Positions 25,067-33,167 of a stretch of DNA of 33,167 bases are shown here, piece by piece. The stretch spans positions 1-33,167 of the forward strand of contig PXBD01000007.1 of assembly GCA_003565625.1 (NCBI GenBank), in the 5' to 3' direction. The first letter of the stretch is position 1; each line of letters opens with the position of its first letter. The DNA comes from Gammaproteobacteria bacterium (GTDB lineage Bacteria > Pseudomonadota > Gammaproteobacteria > Xanthomonadales > Wenzhouxiangellaceae). The translations under genes were made by a program, and so were the position numbers. The notes under the pieces are model-generated. The model saw only the letters and a list, made by a program, of their open reading frames with translations. It ran no database searches and had not been told where the DNA came from.

Positions 25067-26767
25067 TTACCTGAGTTCGCGAACCTCGGCCCCGCCGGAA
25101 TCCCAGCGGGGATCGTGGGCGGCCTCGACCCGGTCATTGGCCCGATCCCACATCACGCCGTGCATGTTGCCCCAGGTGCGAGCCCGCACGGTCACCTCGT
25201 GGCCCAGGGCCTCGAGTTCGGCAATTTCCTCGTCACTCAGAAAACCCCGCTCCAGGGAGATTTCGTCGGGCTGGTACTGGTGGTGGAAACGCGGCAGCGA
25301 GACCCAGGATTCCGGGTCGTTGCCTTCAATGAAGTCAAGAATTCCCAACAGCACCATGGTGATGATGCGCGCCCCGCCCGGGGTGCCAAGAACCGCCACG
25401 CGGTCTTCGGATTTCACGATAGTCGGGCTCATGGAAGAGAGCATGCGCTTGTCCGGCTCGATGGCGTTGGCCTCGAAACCGATCAGGCCGTACTCGTTGG
25501 GCACGCCCGGGGCGGCCGAGAAATCATCCATCTCATTGTTCAGCAGCACGCCGGTACCCGGCGGCACAAAAGCCGCGCCATAGGGCAAGTTGATGGTCAG
25601 CGTGCCCGAGACCAGGTTGCCTTCGGCGTCCATCAGGGAAAAATGCGTGGTGTTGTCGCTTTCCGGCAGCAGCGAGGGATCGGCCGCCAGCGCCGCCGAA
25701 GGCGTGGCCCGATCCATGCGCATTCCGGCGCGCAGGCCGGCGGCGTAATCAGAACTCAACAGCATGGCGACAGGAATGTCGACAAAGTCCGGATCGCCCA
25801 GGTACAGGGCCCGGTCGCGATAGGCCCGGCGCATGGCCTCGGCCAGCAGATGCACCCGCCCTACCCGATCCAGCGCTTCGAGATCATACGGCTCGATCAG
25901 GTTGAGAATCTGGGCGATGGCGATGCCCCCGGACGAAGGCGGTGAAGCGGTCAGCAATTCGTACCCCCGGTAGCCGGTGCGAATGACCTCGCGCTCGACC
26001 ACCTCGTAGGCGGCCAGATCCTCCAGCGACCAGATGCCGCCTGCGGCGTTGGTACCTGCGACCAGTTTTTCCGCCACCGGCCCGCGGTAAAAACCGTCGA
26101 ATCCCTGTTCGGCCAGCAAGCGCAGCGTGTTGGCCAGATCCGGCTGACGGATGCGCGTGCCCACATCAGGCACCTCGCCGCCGGGCATGAAAATCTCGGC
26201 TGTTTCCGGCCAGCGCAGCATGACATGGGCGCGGAAGTTCAGCAGGGTCTGGTACTTTGCATCGACCGTGAAACCGTCTTCGGCCAGGCGAATGGCCGGG
26301 GCCAGCACATCAGCCAGCGGAAGTTGGCCGTAGTTACCGGCCAGGTGCACCCAGGCTGCCGGGGCGCCGGGAATGCCGGCCGCCAGCGGTCCGTTGATGG
26401 CCAGGTCACGAACCACCTCCCCGTCTTCGTCCAGATACATGTCGCGACTGGCGGCGGACGGCGCGGTTTCGCGCCCGTCGACCATGACGGAAAAATCATC
26501 TTCGGCCCGATGCAGCAGCCAGAATCCGCCGCCGCCGATACCCGAAGAGGCCGGCTCGACCACGGCCAGCGCCGCCGAGACCGCGACCGCGGCATCAAAC
26601 GCGTTGCCACCCGCAGCCAGGATTTCCAGGCCGGCGGCGGTGGCTTCTTCATGGGCGCTGGAAACCGCAACCCGTCCAGGGCCGGCCAGCGCTGGCAGGC
26701 TGAAAAAACTGAGCACGGAAACCAGGGCAATGGCGCGCAGCACCGGCCGACGGCATGAGAGCATCAT
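25067..26767 (-). CDS. ggt: gamma-glutamyltransferase (glutathione hydrolase)
   Basis: This 566-residue periplasmic N-terminal-nucleophile hydrolase removes gamma-glutamyl groups from glutathione. The signal peptide (VLRAIALVSVLSFFSLPALA, cleavage after ALA) precedes the mature chain. Autoprocessing should occur before Thr373 in DNTTHFS, giving a large subunit of about 345 residues and a small one of 194, the normal proportions. The conserved GIGGGGFWLLH and PSSGGIAIAQIL motifs are present. The start at 26767 has AGAGGA about 7 bp upstream. It follows coaD by 14 bp on the same strand, so rsmD, coaD and ggt may be one transcript. The 25-bp gap to the thiolase stop shows no clear terminator. 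Confidence 0.94.
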   Translation of the reverse strand: MMLSCRRPVLRAIALVSVLSFFSLPALAGPGRVAVSSAHEEATAAGLEILAAGGNAFDAAVAVSAALAVVEPASSGIGGGGFWLLHRAEDDFSVMVDGRETAPSAASRDMYLDEDGEVVRDLAINGPLAAGIPGAPAAWVHLAGNYGQLPLADVLAPAIRLAEDGFTVDAKYQTLLNFRAHVMLRWPETAEIFMPGGEVPDVGTRIRQPDLANTLRLLAEQGFDGFYRGPVAEKLVAGTNAAGGIWSLEDLAAYEVVEREVIRTGYRGYELLTASPPSSGGIAIAQILNLIEPYDLEALDRVGRVHLLAEAMRRAYRDRALYLGDPDFVDIPVAMLLSSDYAAGLRAGMRMDRATPSAALAADPSLLPESDNTTHFSLMDAEGNLVSGTLTINLPYGAAFVPPGTGVLLNNEMDDFSAAPGVPNEYGLIGFEANAIEPDKRMLSSMSPTIVKSEDRVAVLGTPGGARIITMVLLGILDFIEGNDPESWVSLPRFHHQYQPDEISLERGFLSDEEIAELEALGHEVTVRARTWGNMHGVMWDRANDRVEAAHDPRWDSGGAEVRELR

Positions 26768-26781
26768 GAATCCTCTTGGGG

Positions 26782-27917
<1,136 letters not shown>

Positions 27918-27937
27918 GGTGATAGCATACCGGAGCC

Positions 27938-28945
27938 ATGTTTTCGATCTTCCGTCGCAAGAAATCCGGCCACGGGGTGGAGTCCACTCCGGTGCGCCCG
28001 GCTGCCGCCACCGGCGTCGATCCGCTCGAAGCCCGGCTGGCGCGCACCCGTTCCAGCCTGTCGGGGTTGTTCGGGCTGATTCGCGGTGCCGGCAGCATCG
28101 ACGAAGACCTGATCGAAGAGATCGAGACCACCTTGCTGACCGCCGACATGGGCGTCGGTGCCACCACCCGCATCATGGACCGTCTGCGCGAAGGGATTCG
28201 CCAGGGGGTGGTGGCCGAACCATCGCAGGTACTGCCTGCCGTCCAGGCCGAGCTGTATGACCTGATCGAACCGGTCGAGCAGTTCCTGGCCGTTGATCCG
28301 AGCAAGAAACCCTTCGTCATTCTGACCGTGGGCGTCAACGGCGTAGGCAAGACCACCACGATTGGCAAACTGGCCCGTCGCTACATGGACGAGGGCCTTT
28401 CGGTAATGCTGGCGGCCGGCGATACCTTCCGTGCCGCCGCCGTCGAGCAGTTGAGCGCCTGGGGCGAGCGCAACGGGGTTCCGGTGGTGTCCCAGAAGAC
28501 CGGCGCCGACACCGCCGCGGTGATCTACGACGCCCTGCATTCGGCCCAGGCGCGCGGCATTGATGTACTGATTGCCGATACCGCCGGGCGCCTGCACACC
28601 CAGGGCCACTTGATGGACGAGTTGGCCAAGGTCCGCCGGGTGATGAAAAAGATCAACCCCGAAGCGCCGCACGAGACCATGCTGGTGGTCGATGCCGGCA
28701 CCGGCCAGAATGCGCTGGCCCAGGCGCGCCAGTTCAATGAAGCCGTGGAGCTGACCGGCATCACGGTAACAAAACTCGACGGTACCGCCCGTGGCGGCGT
28801 GCTGTTTGCCATTGCCCACGAACTCAACATCCCGATCCGCTTCATTGGCGTAGGCGAAACTGCGGCTGATCTGCGTCCGTTTGATGCCGGCACCTTTGTC
28901 CACGCCATTTTGCCGGTGGAGGAAGCAGCGGCCACCGCCGGGTAG
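27938..28945 (+). CDS. ftsY: signal recognition particle receptor FtsY
   Basis: This 335-residue SRP GTPase docks ribosome-nascent chain complexes at the membrane with Ffh and SecYEG. It has the NG domain only: G1 GVNGVGKTT at about 132-140, DTAGR at about 214-218 and TKLDG at about 278-282. The long acidic A domain of E. coli FtsY (497 residues) is absent; the N-terminus is just a short basic start MFSIFRRKKS, as in many other bacteria. GGAG at 27932-27935 is close to the ATG. It begins the run ftsY-mutY-yggX. Confidence 0.96.
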   Translation: MFSIFRRKKSGHGVESTPVRPAAATGVDPLEARLARTRSSLSGLFGLIRGAGSIDEDLIEEIETTLLTADMGVGATTRIMDRLREGIRQGVVAEPSQVLPAVQAELYDLIEPVEQFLAVDPSKKPFVILTVGVNGVGKTTTIGKLARRYMDEGLSVMLAAGDTFRAAAVEQLSAWGERNGVPVVSQKTGADTAAVIYDALHSAQARGIDVLIADTAGRLHTQGHLMDELAKVRRVMKKINPEAPHETMLVVDAGTGQNALAQARQFNEAVELTGITVTKLDGTARGGVLFAIAHELNIPIRFIGVGETAADLRPFDAGTFVHAILPVEEAAATAG

Positions 28946-28962
28946 GCGCGCCGGCACTGTCC

Positions 28963-30021
28963 GTGCAGGACCACACCACCGCCCATCGCCCTTTCGCCGA
29001 GCGCCTGCTCGCCTGGTGGCGACATCACGGTCGGCACGATCTGCCCTGGCAGACCGAACGCACGCCCTACCGGGTCTGGGTTTCGGAAATCATGCTCCAG
29101 CAGACCCGGGTAGCAACCGTCATCGACTACTTCCAGCGCTTCATGACCCGATTCCCGAGCCTTGCCGACCTGGCTCGGGCGCCGCTGGATGACGTGCTCG
29201 CCTTGTGGTCCGGGCTGGGTTACTACGCCCGGGCGCGCAACCTGCACCGGGCCGCCATCCAGTGCCTGGAAGAACATGACGGTCAACTCCCGGCCAGCGC
29301 CAGGGCGCTGCGCGCCCTGCCCGGCATCGGGGCGTCCACCGCCAACGCCATTCTGGCCCAGGCGCATGACCAGCGTGCCCCGATTCTGGACGGCAACGTC
29401 AAGCGCGTGCTGGCCCGGCATGCAGGCATCGCCGGCTGGCCCGGCAAGGCCGCGGTCTCGGCTCGACTCTGGGCCGAGGCGGACACGCGCACGCCGCCGG
29501 ATCGGGCGGCTGATTACACCCAGGCCATCATGGACCTTGGCGCCACGGTCTGCAGCGCCCGCAAACCGGCCTGCATGCTCTGCCCCGTGCAAGCCGACTG
29601 TCGGGCGCGCATCGAGGGCCGTATCGGCGAACTGCCGGGCAAAAAGCCCGCGCGCACGCGCAGGCACCGCGCTTCGACCTGGTTGATCCAGCGTGACCAG
29701 GCCGGGCGCATAGCCCTGGTCCGACGCCCGCCTTCGGGCATCTGGGGCGGGCTGTGGTGCCTGCCTGAAGTGGGCGACCAGCCTGATCAAGCTGATCAAA
29801 CCGAGTGTCTGGCGCCGATCGAGCACGAGTTCACCCATTTCCGGCTGCACATGCGCTTCGTAGCCGCCGCTGAAGAAAAAACCGTGCCCATGGTGGATGA
29901 TGCGCCTGCGCGCTGGTTCGAACTCAACGAAGCGCTGCAGGCCGGCCTGCCCCGGCCGATTCGCCAGGTGATCGAGACGCTGGCTGATAGAATGCAGACC
30001 GACTCCCGCACCCAGAGCTGA
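28963..30021 (+). CDS. mutY: A/G-specific adenine glycosylase
   Basis: This 352-residue DNA repair enzyme removes adenine mispaired with 8-oxoguanine. Catalytic Glu42 lies in SEIMLQQT. The helix-hairpin-helix LPGIGASTA and catalytic Asp143 in ILDGNVKRVLAR are intact. The iron-sulphur loop Cys197-x6-Cys204-x2-Cys207-x5-Cys213 is complete. The C-terminal NUDIX-like domain that recognises 8-oxoguanine spans about 235-345. The start is GTG at 28963, 17 bp after ftsY; it gives the normal N-terminus but has a weak ribosome-binding site. It is followed by yggX, a pairing conserved in gammaproteobacteria. Confidence 0.95.
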   Translation: MQDHTTAHRPFAERLLAWWRHHGRHDLPWQTERTPYRVWVSEIMLQQTRVATVIDYFQRFMTRFPSLADLARAPLDDVLALWSGLGYYARARNLHRAAIQCLEEHDGQLPASARALRALPGIGASTANAILAQAHDQRAPILDGNVKRVLARHAGIAGWPGKAAVSARLWAEADTRTPPDRAADYTQAIMDLGATVCSARKPACMLCPVQADCRARIEGRIGELPGKKPARTRRHRASTWLIQRDQAGRIALVRRPPSGIWGGLWCLPEVGDQPDQADQTECLAPIEHEFTHFRLHMRFVAAAEEKTVPMVDDAPARWFELNEALQAGLPRPIRQVIETLADRMQTDSRTQS

Positions 30022-30023
30022 AC

Positions 30024-30302
30024 ATGACCGATACCGTCCATTGCCAGCACCTCGGCCGCGAAGGCGAAGCCCTGCCGCGCCCGCCCCTGCCCGGCGAACT
30101 CGGGCAACGCATCCAGCAAAACATCTGCCGCGAAGCCTGGCAGAAATGGCTGGCCCACCAGACCATGCTGATCAACGAAAAGCGCCTGAGCCCGATCGAC
30201 CCCGAGCACCGGAAATACCTGGTCGAACAGGCCGAGGCGTTTTTGTTCGGCGGTGACTACGACCGCGCCGACGGCTACGTCCCGCCCGAATCCTCGGCCT
30301 GA
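30024..30302 (+). CDS. yggX: Fe(2+)-trafficking / oxidative-damage protection protein YggX
   Basis: This 92-residue cytoplasmic protein belongs to the YggX family, which protects iron-sulphur clusters from oxidation. The conserved Cys7 (VHCQHLGREGEAL) and the core EAWQKWLAHQTMLINEKRL are intact. Length matches E. coli (91). It lies 2 bp after mutY, itself an iron-sulphur enzyme. Its last 28 bases overlap the end of the convergent lipoprotein gene. Confidence 0.95.
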   Translation: MTDTVHCQHLGREGEALPRPPLPGELGQRIQQNICREAWQKWLAHQTMLINEKRLSPIDPEHRKYLVEQAEAFLFGGDYDRADGYVPPESSA

Positions 30303-30730
30303 TTGGTCTCAACCGCCTCGCGCGCCGGCGCCGGCTGCGCACGCAGGGCGTCAAGCTCGGCCCGCGCGGCCTCGAAATCCACCTCCCGGATGGCCAGAAT
30401 GCGGCAGGTTCGATCGCCAACACGAATGCGGTCGAATTGATCAACGCGCTGGCGTGTGGATGTAACCAGCGCAATCGAGCGGGCAAACTGGATCTCGGTA
30501 GAGCACGGCGCGCCCAGCTCGAACAGGTAATAGCGATTGCGGTTGAACTCGATCAGCACCGCGTCGTCCCCGGCCGGCCGCCAGCCGCGGATGGACCCGT
30601 AGAGCACGCTACTGGTGCTCTCTTCGCTGGCGTGGCGCAGGTAGATTTCGCCGCTGCGGCCCTCGCGTGTCGCGCTGCCGGCACAGCCAACCAACACAAA
30701 AGCGATAAGGAAAATCAGGACATTACGCAT
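30275..30730 (-). CDS. DUF6491-like lipoprotein of unknown function
   Basis: This 151-residue protein starts MRNVLIFLIAFVLVGCAGSA, a lipoprotein signal with lipobox LVGC (Cys18). CGGAG sits 7-8 bp before the ATG at 30730. The mature part has YGSIRGWRPAGDDAVLIEF, a YYLFELGAPC segment and a second Cys in VGDRTCRILAI, the two-Cys pattern of DUF6491 proteins. The end is charged (AEDSGGT). No enzymatic motif is seen. The gene overlaps yggX tail to tail. A longer upstream reading lacks a ribosome-binding site and was not used. Confidence 0.78.
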   Translation of the reverse strand: MRNVLIFLIAFVLVGCAGSATREGRSGEIYLRHASEESTSSVLYGSIRGWRPAGDDAVLIEFNRNRYYLFELGAPCSTEIQFARSIALVTSTRQRVDQFDRIRVGDRTCRILAIREVDFEAARAELDALRAQPAPAREAVETNQAEDSGGT

Positions 30731-30839
30731 ACCAGGCTCCGGAATTGCTATTGTTCTCAAGCTTGATAGTAGCCCGGTCGTGGCAAGCAAACCTGAACGA
30801 AAATCCTTGAAAAACCCGGTACCCAACGGATAGGGAAAC

Positions 30840-30848
30840 TGCTATAGT
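30840..30848 (+). promoter_or_regulatory. extended -10 promoter of tRNA-Phe
   Basis: TGCTATAGT is an extended -10 element, followed by a GC-rich stretch ACGCGC that would serve as a stringent-control discriminator, as expected for stable RNA. No clear -35 lies at 17 bp. The tRNA begins 66 bp downstream, allowing a processed leader. Confidence 0.5.
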
Positions 30849-30914
30849 ACGCGCTTGTTCAAAATCGCTGCGGCCGCATCCGGCAGCGACAAGAACCCCC
30901 GCAAAAGACAAATC

Positions 30915-30990
<76 letters not shown>

Positions 30991-31376
30991 TCTCAAAACC
31001 CAGTAACAACAGGCGCTCCAGATTGTTTTTTGCCGTGTAGGCACAGTGTAGGCAGCAGGCGGGATTTCGCCTACATGGCGTCAGGGCGATTTCCTACAGA
31101 CAGCAGCCACCAACTCCGCCAGAATGCCTCCGCAGCGACGGGACACGCAAGGCTCCGGCCGTCCAGGGCGATACCAGCTGGCTTATTGCAGGCATGGCGT
31201 CAGCCGGCAATTGCAGACTCAGGCTCGGAGGGGCGGCCATGCGCCAGCCCTACCTTTTCCGGGCGGAGCTTTGCTAGGCTCAAAATCCGTGACAGCAACT
31301 TGGTTACGGCGGTCGGCAACCGCCCGGAACATTCGCTAACCACCAAGGGCGCAGGGGGCGCGGTTGCGGCGCAGCG
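30991..31376. other. gene-free junction downstream of tRNA-Phe, probable island edge
   Basis: No credible gene was found. Just past the tRNA are TGTAGGC repeats (listed separately). An 11-bp direct repeat CATGGCGTCAG occurs at 31074-31084 and 31193-31203. The rest looks like degraded coding or att DNA; possible reading frames here are short with no recognisable similarity. Confidence 0.5.
31035..31075. repeat. TGTAGGC direct and inverted repeats, candidate integrase arm sites
   Basis: GTGTAGGCA occurs at 31035-31043 and 31046-31054, an 11-bp period. The inverted form GCCTACA is at 31069-31075. Such closely spaced short repeats 45-85 bp from a tRNA 3' end resemble tyrosine-recombinase arm sites of tRNA-borne islands. 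No integrase gene is in the window. Confidence 0.45.
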
Positions 31377-31781
31377 GTGGCGACGAGCGCAAGGACAGCC
31401 ACCCATAAAGTCCAAACCAAGACCTGCAAGCTGGTCGATTCGATTGGTGGGCAACAGTTTGCAGAAGTCTGGGTGCGCGAGGAGAAGGGTTCAGACGTCA
31501 ACCTGGCCGTCAACCTGGTCAACGATGCCTGGGCTGATCGCTTTGATGTAGCGCTTGTGATTTCCAACGACTCCGACCTCGCAGAGGCGCTGCACCTGGC
31601 CCAGGCGCGCGGAAAAACAGTCGGCGTGGCGTCGGTGGCCAGCCGACCCACTCGCGAGTTGAACCTGAACTGTGATTTCTTCAATCATATTCGCCCTTAC
31701 CATCTCAGGAACAGCCAGTTGCCTGATCCGGTGGTGACGGCAGATGGACATGAAATCAGAAAACCTGATCACTGGCGCTAG
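31377..31781 (+). pseudogene. NYN/LabA-like (DUF88) PIN-type RNase fragment, 5'-truncated
   Basis: The readable frame is 134 codons from a GTG. From about residue 35 it matches the C-terminal half of NYN-domain proteins: REEKGSDVNLAVNLVNDAW, FDVALVISNDSDLAEAL, GKTVGVAS, CDFFNHI, and a final HLRNSQLPDP. The family's N-terminal strand with the first catalytic Asp (usually a VDGFNLY-like segment) is missing, and I found no trace of it in the other frames upstream. NYN proteins are predicted metal-dependent nucleases; three of four acidic positions are retained here. Truncation at the island edge suggests a remnant. It could instead be a complete short variant, but the odd N-terminus (MATSARTATHKVQTKTCKLV) argues against that. 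Confidence 0.65.
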
Positions 31782-31877
31782 CCGAAACGCCAGGGGGAGC
31801 GTTCCCGGGCGCCGGTGCATTGAGCCGTCGAATCCCTGCACCATGGACGCCGCCGTCTGAGGCTGCGGGCGTTTCGG
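31782..31877. repeat. 96-bp stretch bounded by a 10-bp perfect inverted repeat
   Basis: CCGAAACGCC at 31782-31791 is the exact reverse complement of GGCGTTTCGG at 31868-31877. It begins right after the NYN stop codon. It might be a miniature mobile element or a transcription-end structure. No clear target duplication flanks it and nothing inside is recognisable. Confidence 0.35.
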
Positions 31878-31918
31878 GTTAAGCTGACCACCATCGGCAT
31901 CAGTCAGGGGTCGACTTA

Positions 31919-32056
31919 ATGACCAACTTTGCCTTCCTCCCCAACCGCTTCAGCGGCATCGCCGTCGCTGCGACGCAGGCGGAAGGCCATATCCACGGCG
32001 ATCCGCGGGCCGTCTGCCAGCATACGCACATCGCCGATCTCGACGGTCCGGGCTGA
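31919..32056 (+). pseudogene. hsdR remnant: remnant of a type I restriction HsdR / DEAD-box subunit N-terminus
   Basis: An ATG at 31919 opens a 45-codon frame starting MTNFAFLPNRFSGIAVAATQ and continuing AEGHIHGDPRAVCQHTHIADLDG to a TGA. I recognise the first 35 residues as the conserved start of HsdR-like helicase subunits (a pattern near MTNFAFLP..F..IA.AA..AEGH...DPRA.CFHAR). The rest of the protein, which should exceed 900 residues, is absent, and the next gene starts 54 bp downstream. A GGGG 8-12 bp upstream may be its old Shine-Dalgarno. It is a deletion scar of a former restriction system, or a decoy short frame; the match is from memory. Confidence 0.6.
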
Positions 32057-32070
32057 TGCGGCACCAGGGC

Positions 32071-32109
32071 TTTAAAATGTTGCTAAAAAAGGGTAGAATT
32101 AGCAACATT
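32071..32109 (+). promoter_or_regulatory. promoter-operator of the AbiE-type toxin-antitoxin operon
   Basis: A perfect 11-bp inverted repeat AATGTTGCTAA (32076-32086) / TTAGCAACATT (32099-32109) has a 12-bp centre. TTTAAA at 32071-32076 and TAGAAT at 32094-32099 are 17 bp apart, so the -10 lies inside the operator. Transcription should start near 32105, only a few bases before the ATG at 32110, giving a leaderless or nearly leaderless mRNA. Confidence 0.7.
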
Positions 32110-32760
32110 ATGGCCAGAAAGAAAATCGGAAAAAGCATTGAGGAGTCGATACTTAAGCGATTCAGAGCGCGCGGCCGTGGCGCAGCCATGACGCCAAGCG
32201 ATTTTGTCGACCTTGCAGACCGCCGGGTGATTGCAGTCGCGCTGTCACGGCTGGTCAAGACGGAGCGGCTTAGGCGCCCTAGCCGGGGAGTGTATGTGTA
32301 TCCCAAACACAGCGAGCTACTCGGCGAATTGGCACCGAACCCGGAGGAGGTCGTAAAGGCCGTCAGCCGGGCCGGCGGGGAACGAATTCAACCGGCTGGC
32401 GCCTATGCGGCAAACCTGCTCGGCTTGAGCGACCAGGTGCCGGCCAAGGTGGTCTACCTGACGGATGGCAATAGCCGTAAGCTTAAAGTCCGAAATTTGT
32501 CGATCGAACTGCGCCAGGCTTCGGCCCGGCGATTGGCTACCGCCGGCCGCATCAGCGGAACCGTGGCGGAAGCCCTGCGATACCTGCGAAAGGCTCAGGT
32601 GGATGACGAGGTGGTCGAGAAGCTTCGCCGCCGCTTGAGCGAACTCGACAAACAGCGGCTTCTAAAAGATATCAAGCTGGTTCCAGCCTGGATTGGCGAG
32701 ATATTCCGCTCGCTTGCCCATGAGAAAAATAACGACAACGCAGGCGCAGATTACCCATGA
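32110..32760 (+). CDS. abiEi-like: AbiEi/DUF6088-type antitoxin
   Basis: This 216-residue protein has an N-terminal winged-helix region at about 5-75 (AAMTPSDFVDL, VAVALSRLVKTERLRRPSRG, VYVYPKH). A C-terminal antitoxin domain follows, with GAYAANLLGLSDQVPAKVVY, LTDGNSRKLKVRNLSIELRQ and VAEALRYLRKA. This is the DUF6088 pattern of type IV toxin-antitoxin systems, where the antitoxin counteracts the nucleotidyltransferase toxin without direct binding and represses its own operon. ATG 32110 is preferred over 32056 because the upstream stretch is the operator and the hsdR scar. There is no Shine-Dalgarno, consistent with leaderless translation. It overlaps the toxin start (ATGA). The base composition is less GC-rich than the core genome. 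Confidence 0.88.
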   Translation: MARKKIGKSIEESILKRFRARGRGAAMTPSDFVDLADRRVIAVALSRLVKTERLRRPSRGVYVYPKHSELLGELAPNPEEVVKAVSRAGGERIQPAGAYAANLLGLSDQVPAKVVYLTDGNSRKLKVRNLSIELRQASARRLATAGRISGTVAEALRYLRKAQVDDEVVEKLRRRLSELDKQRLLKDIKLVPAWIGEIFRSLAHEKNNDNAGADYP

Positions 32761-33098
32761 ATGCAGTCCTCCAGCTTTCGGTCGAAGAGCGCGTCGAGTT
32801 TTTCACTCAAGCAGGAGCTGAGCTTGGCTTGCCCGCTTTCTATGTCGAGAAAGATTTCTGGGTTTGCTGGACGCTTGAAGTACTTTTCAATTCCGAGCTG
32901 ATCGGCCCACATCTGAGCTTCCGCGGTGGCACTTCGCTTTCCAAAGGCTGGGGTTTGATTGATCGTTTTTCAGAGGATATCGACCTCAGCATTTCGCGTG
33001 ACTGGATTGATCCCGAGTTGCCGGACCCTACCGATGAATCCATTAGCCTGAAGTTCTCGGCTGATCCAGCAGTAACTCTAACCAATTCAGTGGGATAG
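32757..33098 (+). pseudogene. abiEii-like: AbiEii-type nucleotidyltransferase toxin, truncated after the catalytic core
   Basis: The frame is 113 codons, against about 280-300 for the family. It retains the N-terminal signature VEKDFWVCWTLEVLF and the nucleotidyltransferase motifs: GGTSLSK (motif I) and SEDIDLSI (motif II, DxD). After about residue 95 the sequence (SADPAVTLTNSVG) no longer resembles the family and stops. The later motifs are missing, and the other forward frames close quickly (TGA, TAA), so a simple frameshift does not rescue it. Such a product is probably inactive. The break may be an insertion or deletion near 33050-33100, where inverted repeats begin. The start is translationally coupled to the antitoxin. 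Confidence 0.8.
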
Positions 33099-33149
33099 CC
33101 AAATCTGGCCATGTTCTGTCTGGCTACACCCGGATTTGGTTGGCCAGAT
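33095..33149. repeat. inverted-repeat cluster beyond the toxin break
   Basis: CCAAATC (33099-33105) pairs with GATTTGG (33133-33139). ATCTGGCC (33103-33110) pairs with GGCCAGAT (33142-33149). The two pairs cannot both form, giving alternative hairpins. This may be the terminus of a mobile element continuing past the right edge; no transposase is visible. Confidence 0.35.
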
Positions 33150-33167
33150 CAAGAGCGCGTTGCTGGA

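Noticed and set aside
31000-33167. CRISPR array or integrase gene in the island part
   Set aside because: Repeats are too short and too few for CRISPR, and no frame shows the Arg-His-Arg-Tyr integrase pattern.

Overview
The window reads as a GC-rich gammaproteobacterial chromosome. The housekeeping runs (uvrB; rsmD-coaD against ftsY-mutY-yggX), a PsrA-type fatty-acid regulator with FadE, and the PomAB-like motor genes all fit that class. The best guess is the Wenzhouxiangella/Xanthomonadales-Chromatiales area, but this is inferred from gene content only and held with low confidence.

1-10243 is a complete Lap-type biofilm adhesin locus. A LapA-like giant adhesin runs off the left edge on the minus strand; only its N-terminal retention module with a LapG-type cleavage site is in the window. 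Divergent from it lie a TolC-OmpA-SPOR triple fusion, an LssB/LapB-type ABC exporter, a LapC/HlyD adaptor, a LuxR-type regulator with a pseudo-receiver, and a small conserved protein misleadingly known as 'tryptophan synthase beta-like'. The minus-strand pair lapG-lapD supplies the periplasmic protease and its c-di-GMP-gated inhibitor. The expected logic is that c-di-GMP-bound LapD sequesters LapG, so the adhesin stays plugged in the outer-membrane pore. When c-di-GMP falls, LapG cuts the adhesin and cells disperse.

10380-14236 holds a TIGR01777 epimerase, a small superinfection-immunity-like membrane protein, and a run of bacteriohemerythrin, motA/pomA, motB/pomB and a PilZ protein. This places a second probable c-di-GMP output (motor control) next to the adhesin switch. 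14242-18212 holds uvrB (minus), an aspartate-type aminotransferase and an orphan FimT/GspH pseudopilin whose ribosome-binding site sits inside a perfect hairpin.

18271-25041 is a fatty-acid beta-oxidation operon: PsrA-like TetR repressor with a consensus-matching operator, FadE, a FadN-type multifunctional protein and a thiolase. 25067-30730 is core genome: ggt, coaD, rsmD (minus); ftsY, mutY, yggX (plus); and a DUF6491-like lipoprotein (minus).

tRNA-Phe at 30915-30990 marks the edge of an accessory island. Downstream are integrase-arm-like repeats, a 5'-truncated NYN-domain gene, a 45-codon hsdR remnant, and an AbiE-type (type IV) toxin-antitoxin pair. The antitoxin is intact, with a striking promoter-operator that should give a nearly leaderless mRNA; the toxin is cut short. 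The most unusual items are the TolC-OmpA-SPOR fusion, the fimT hairpin, the PsrA-like operator and the antitoxin promoter.
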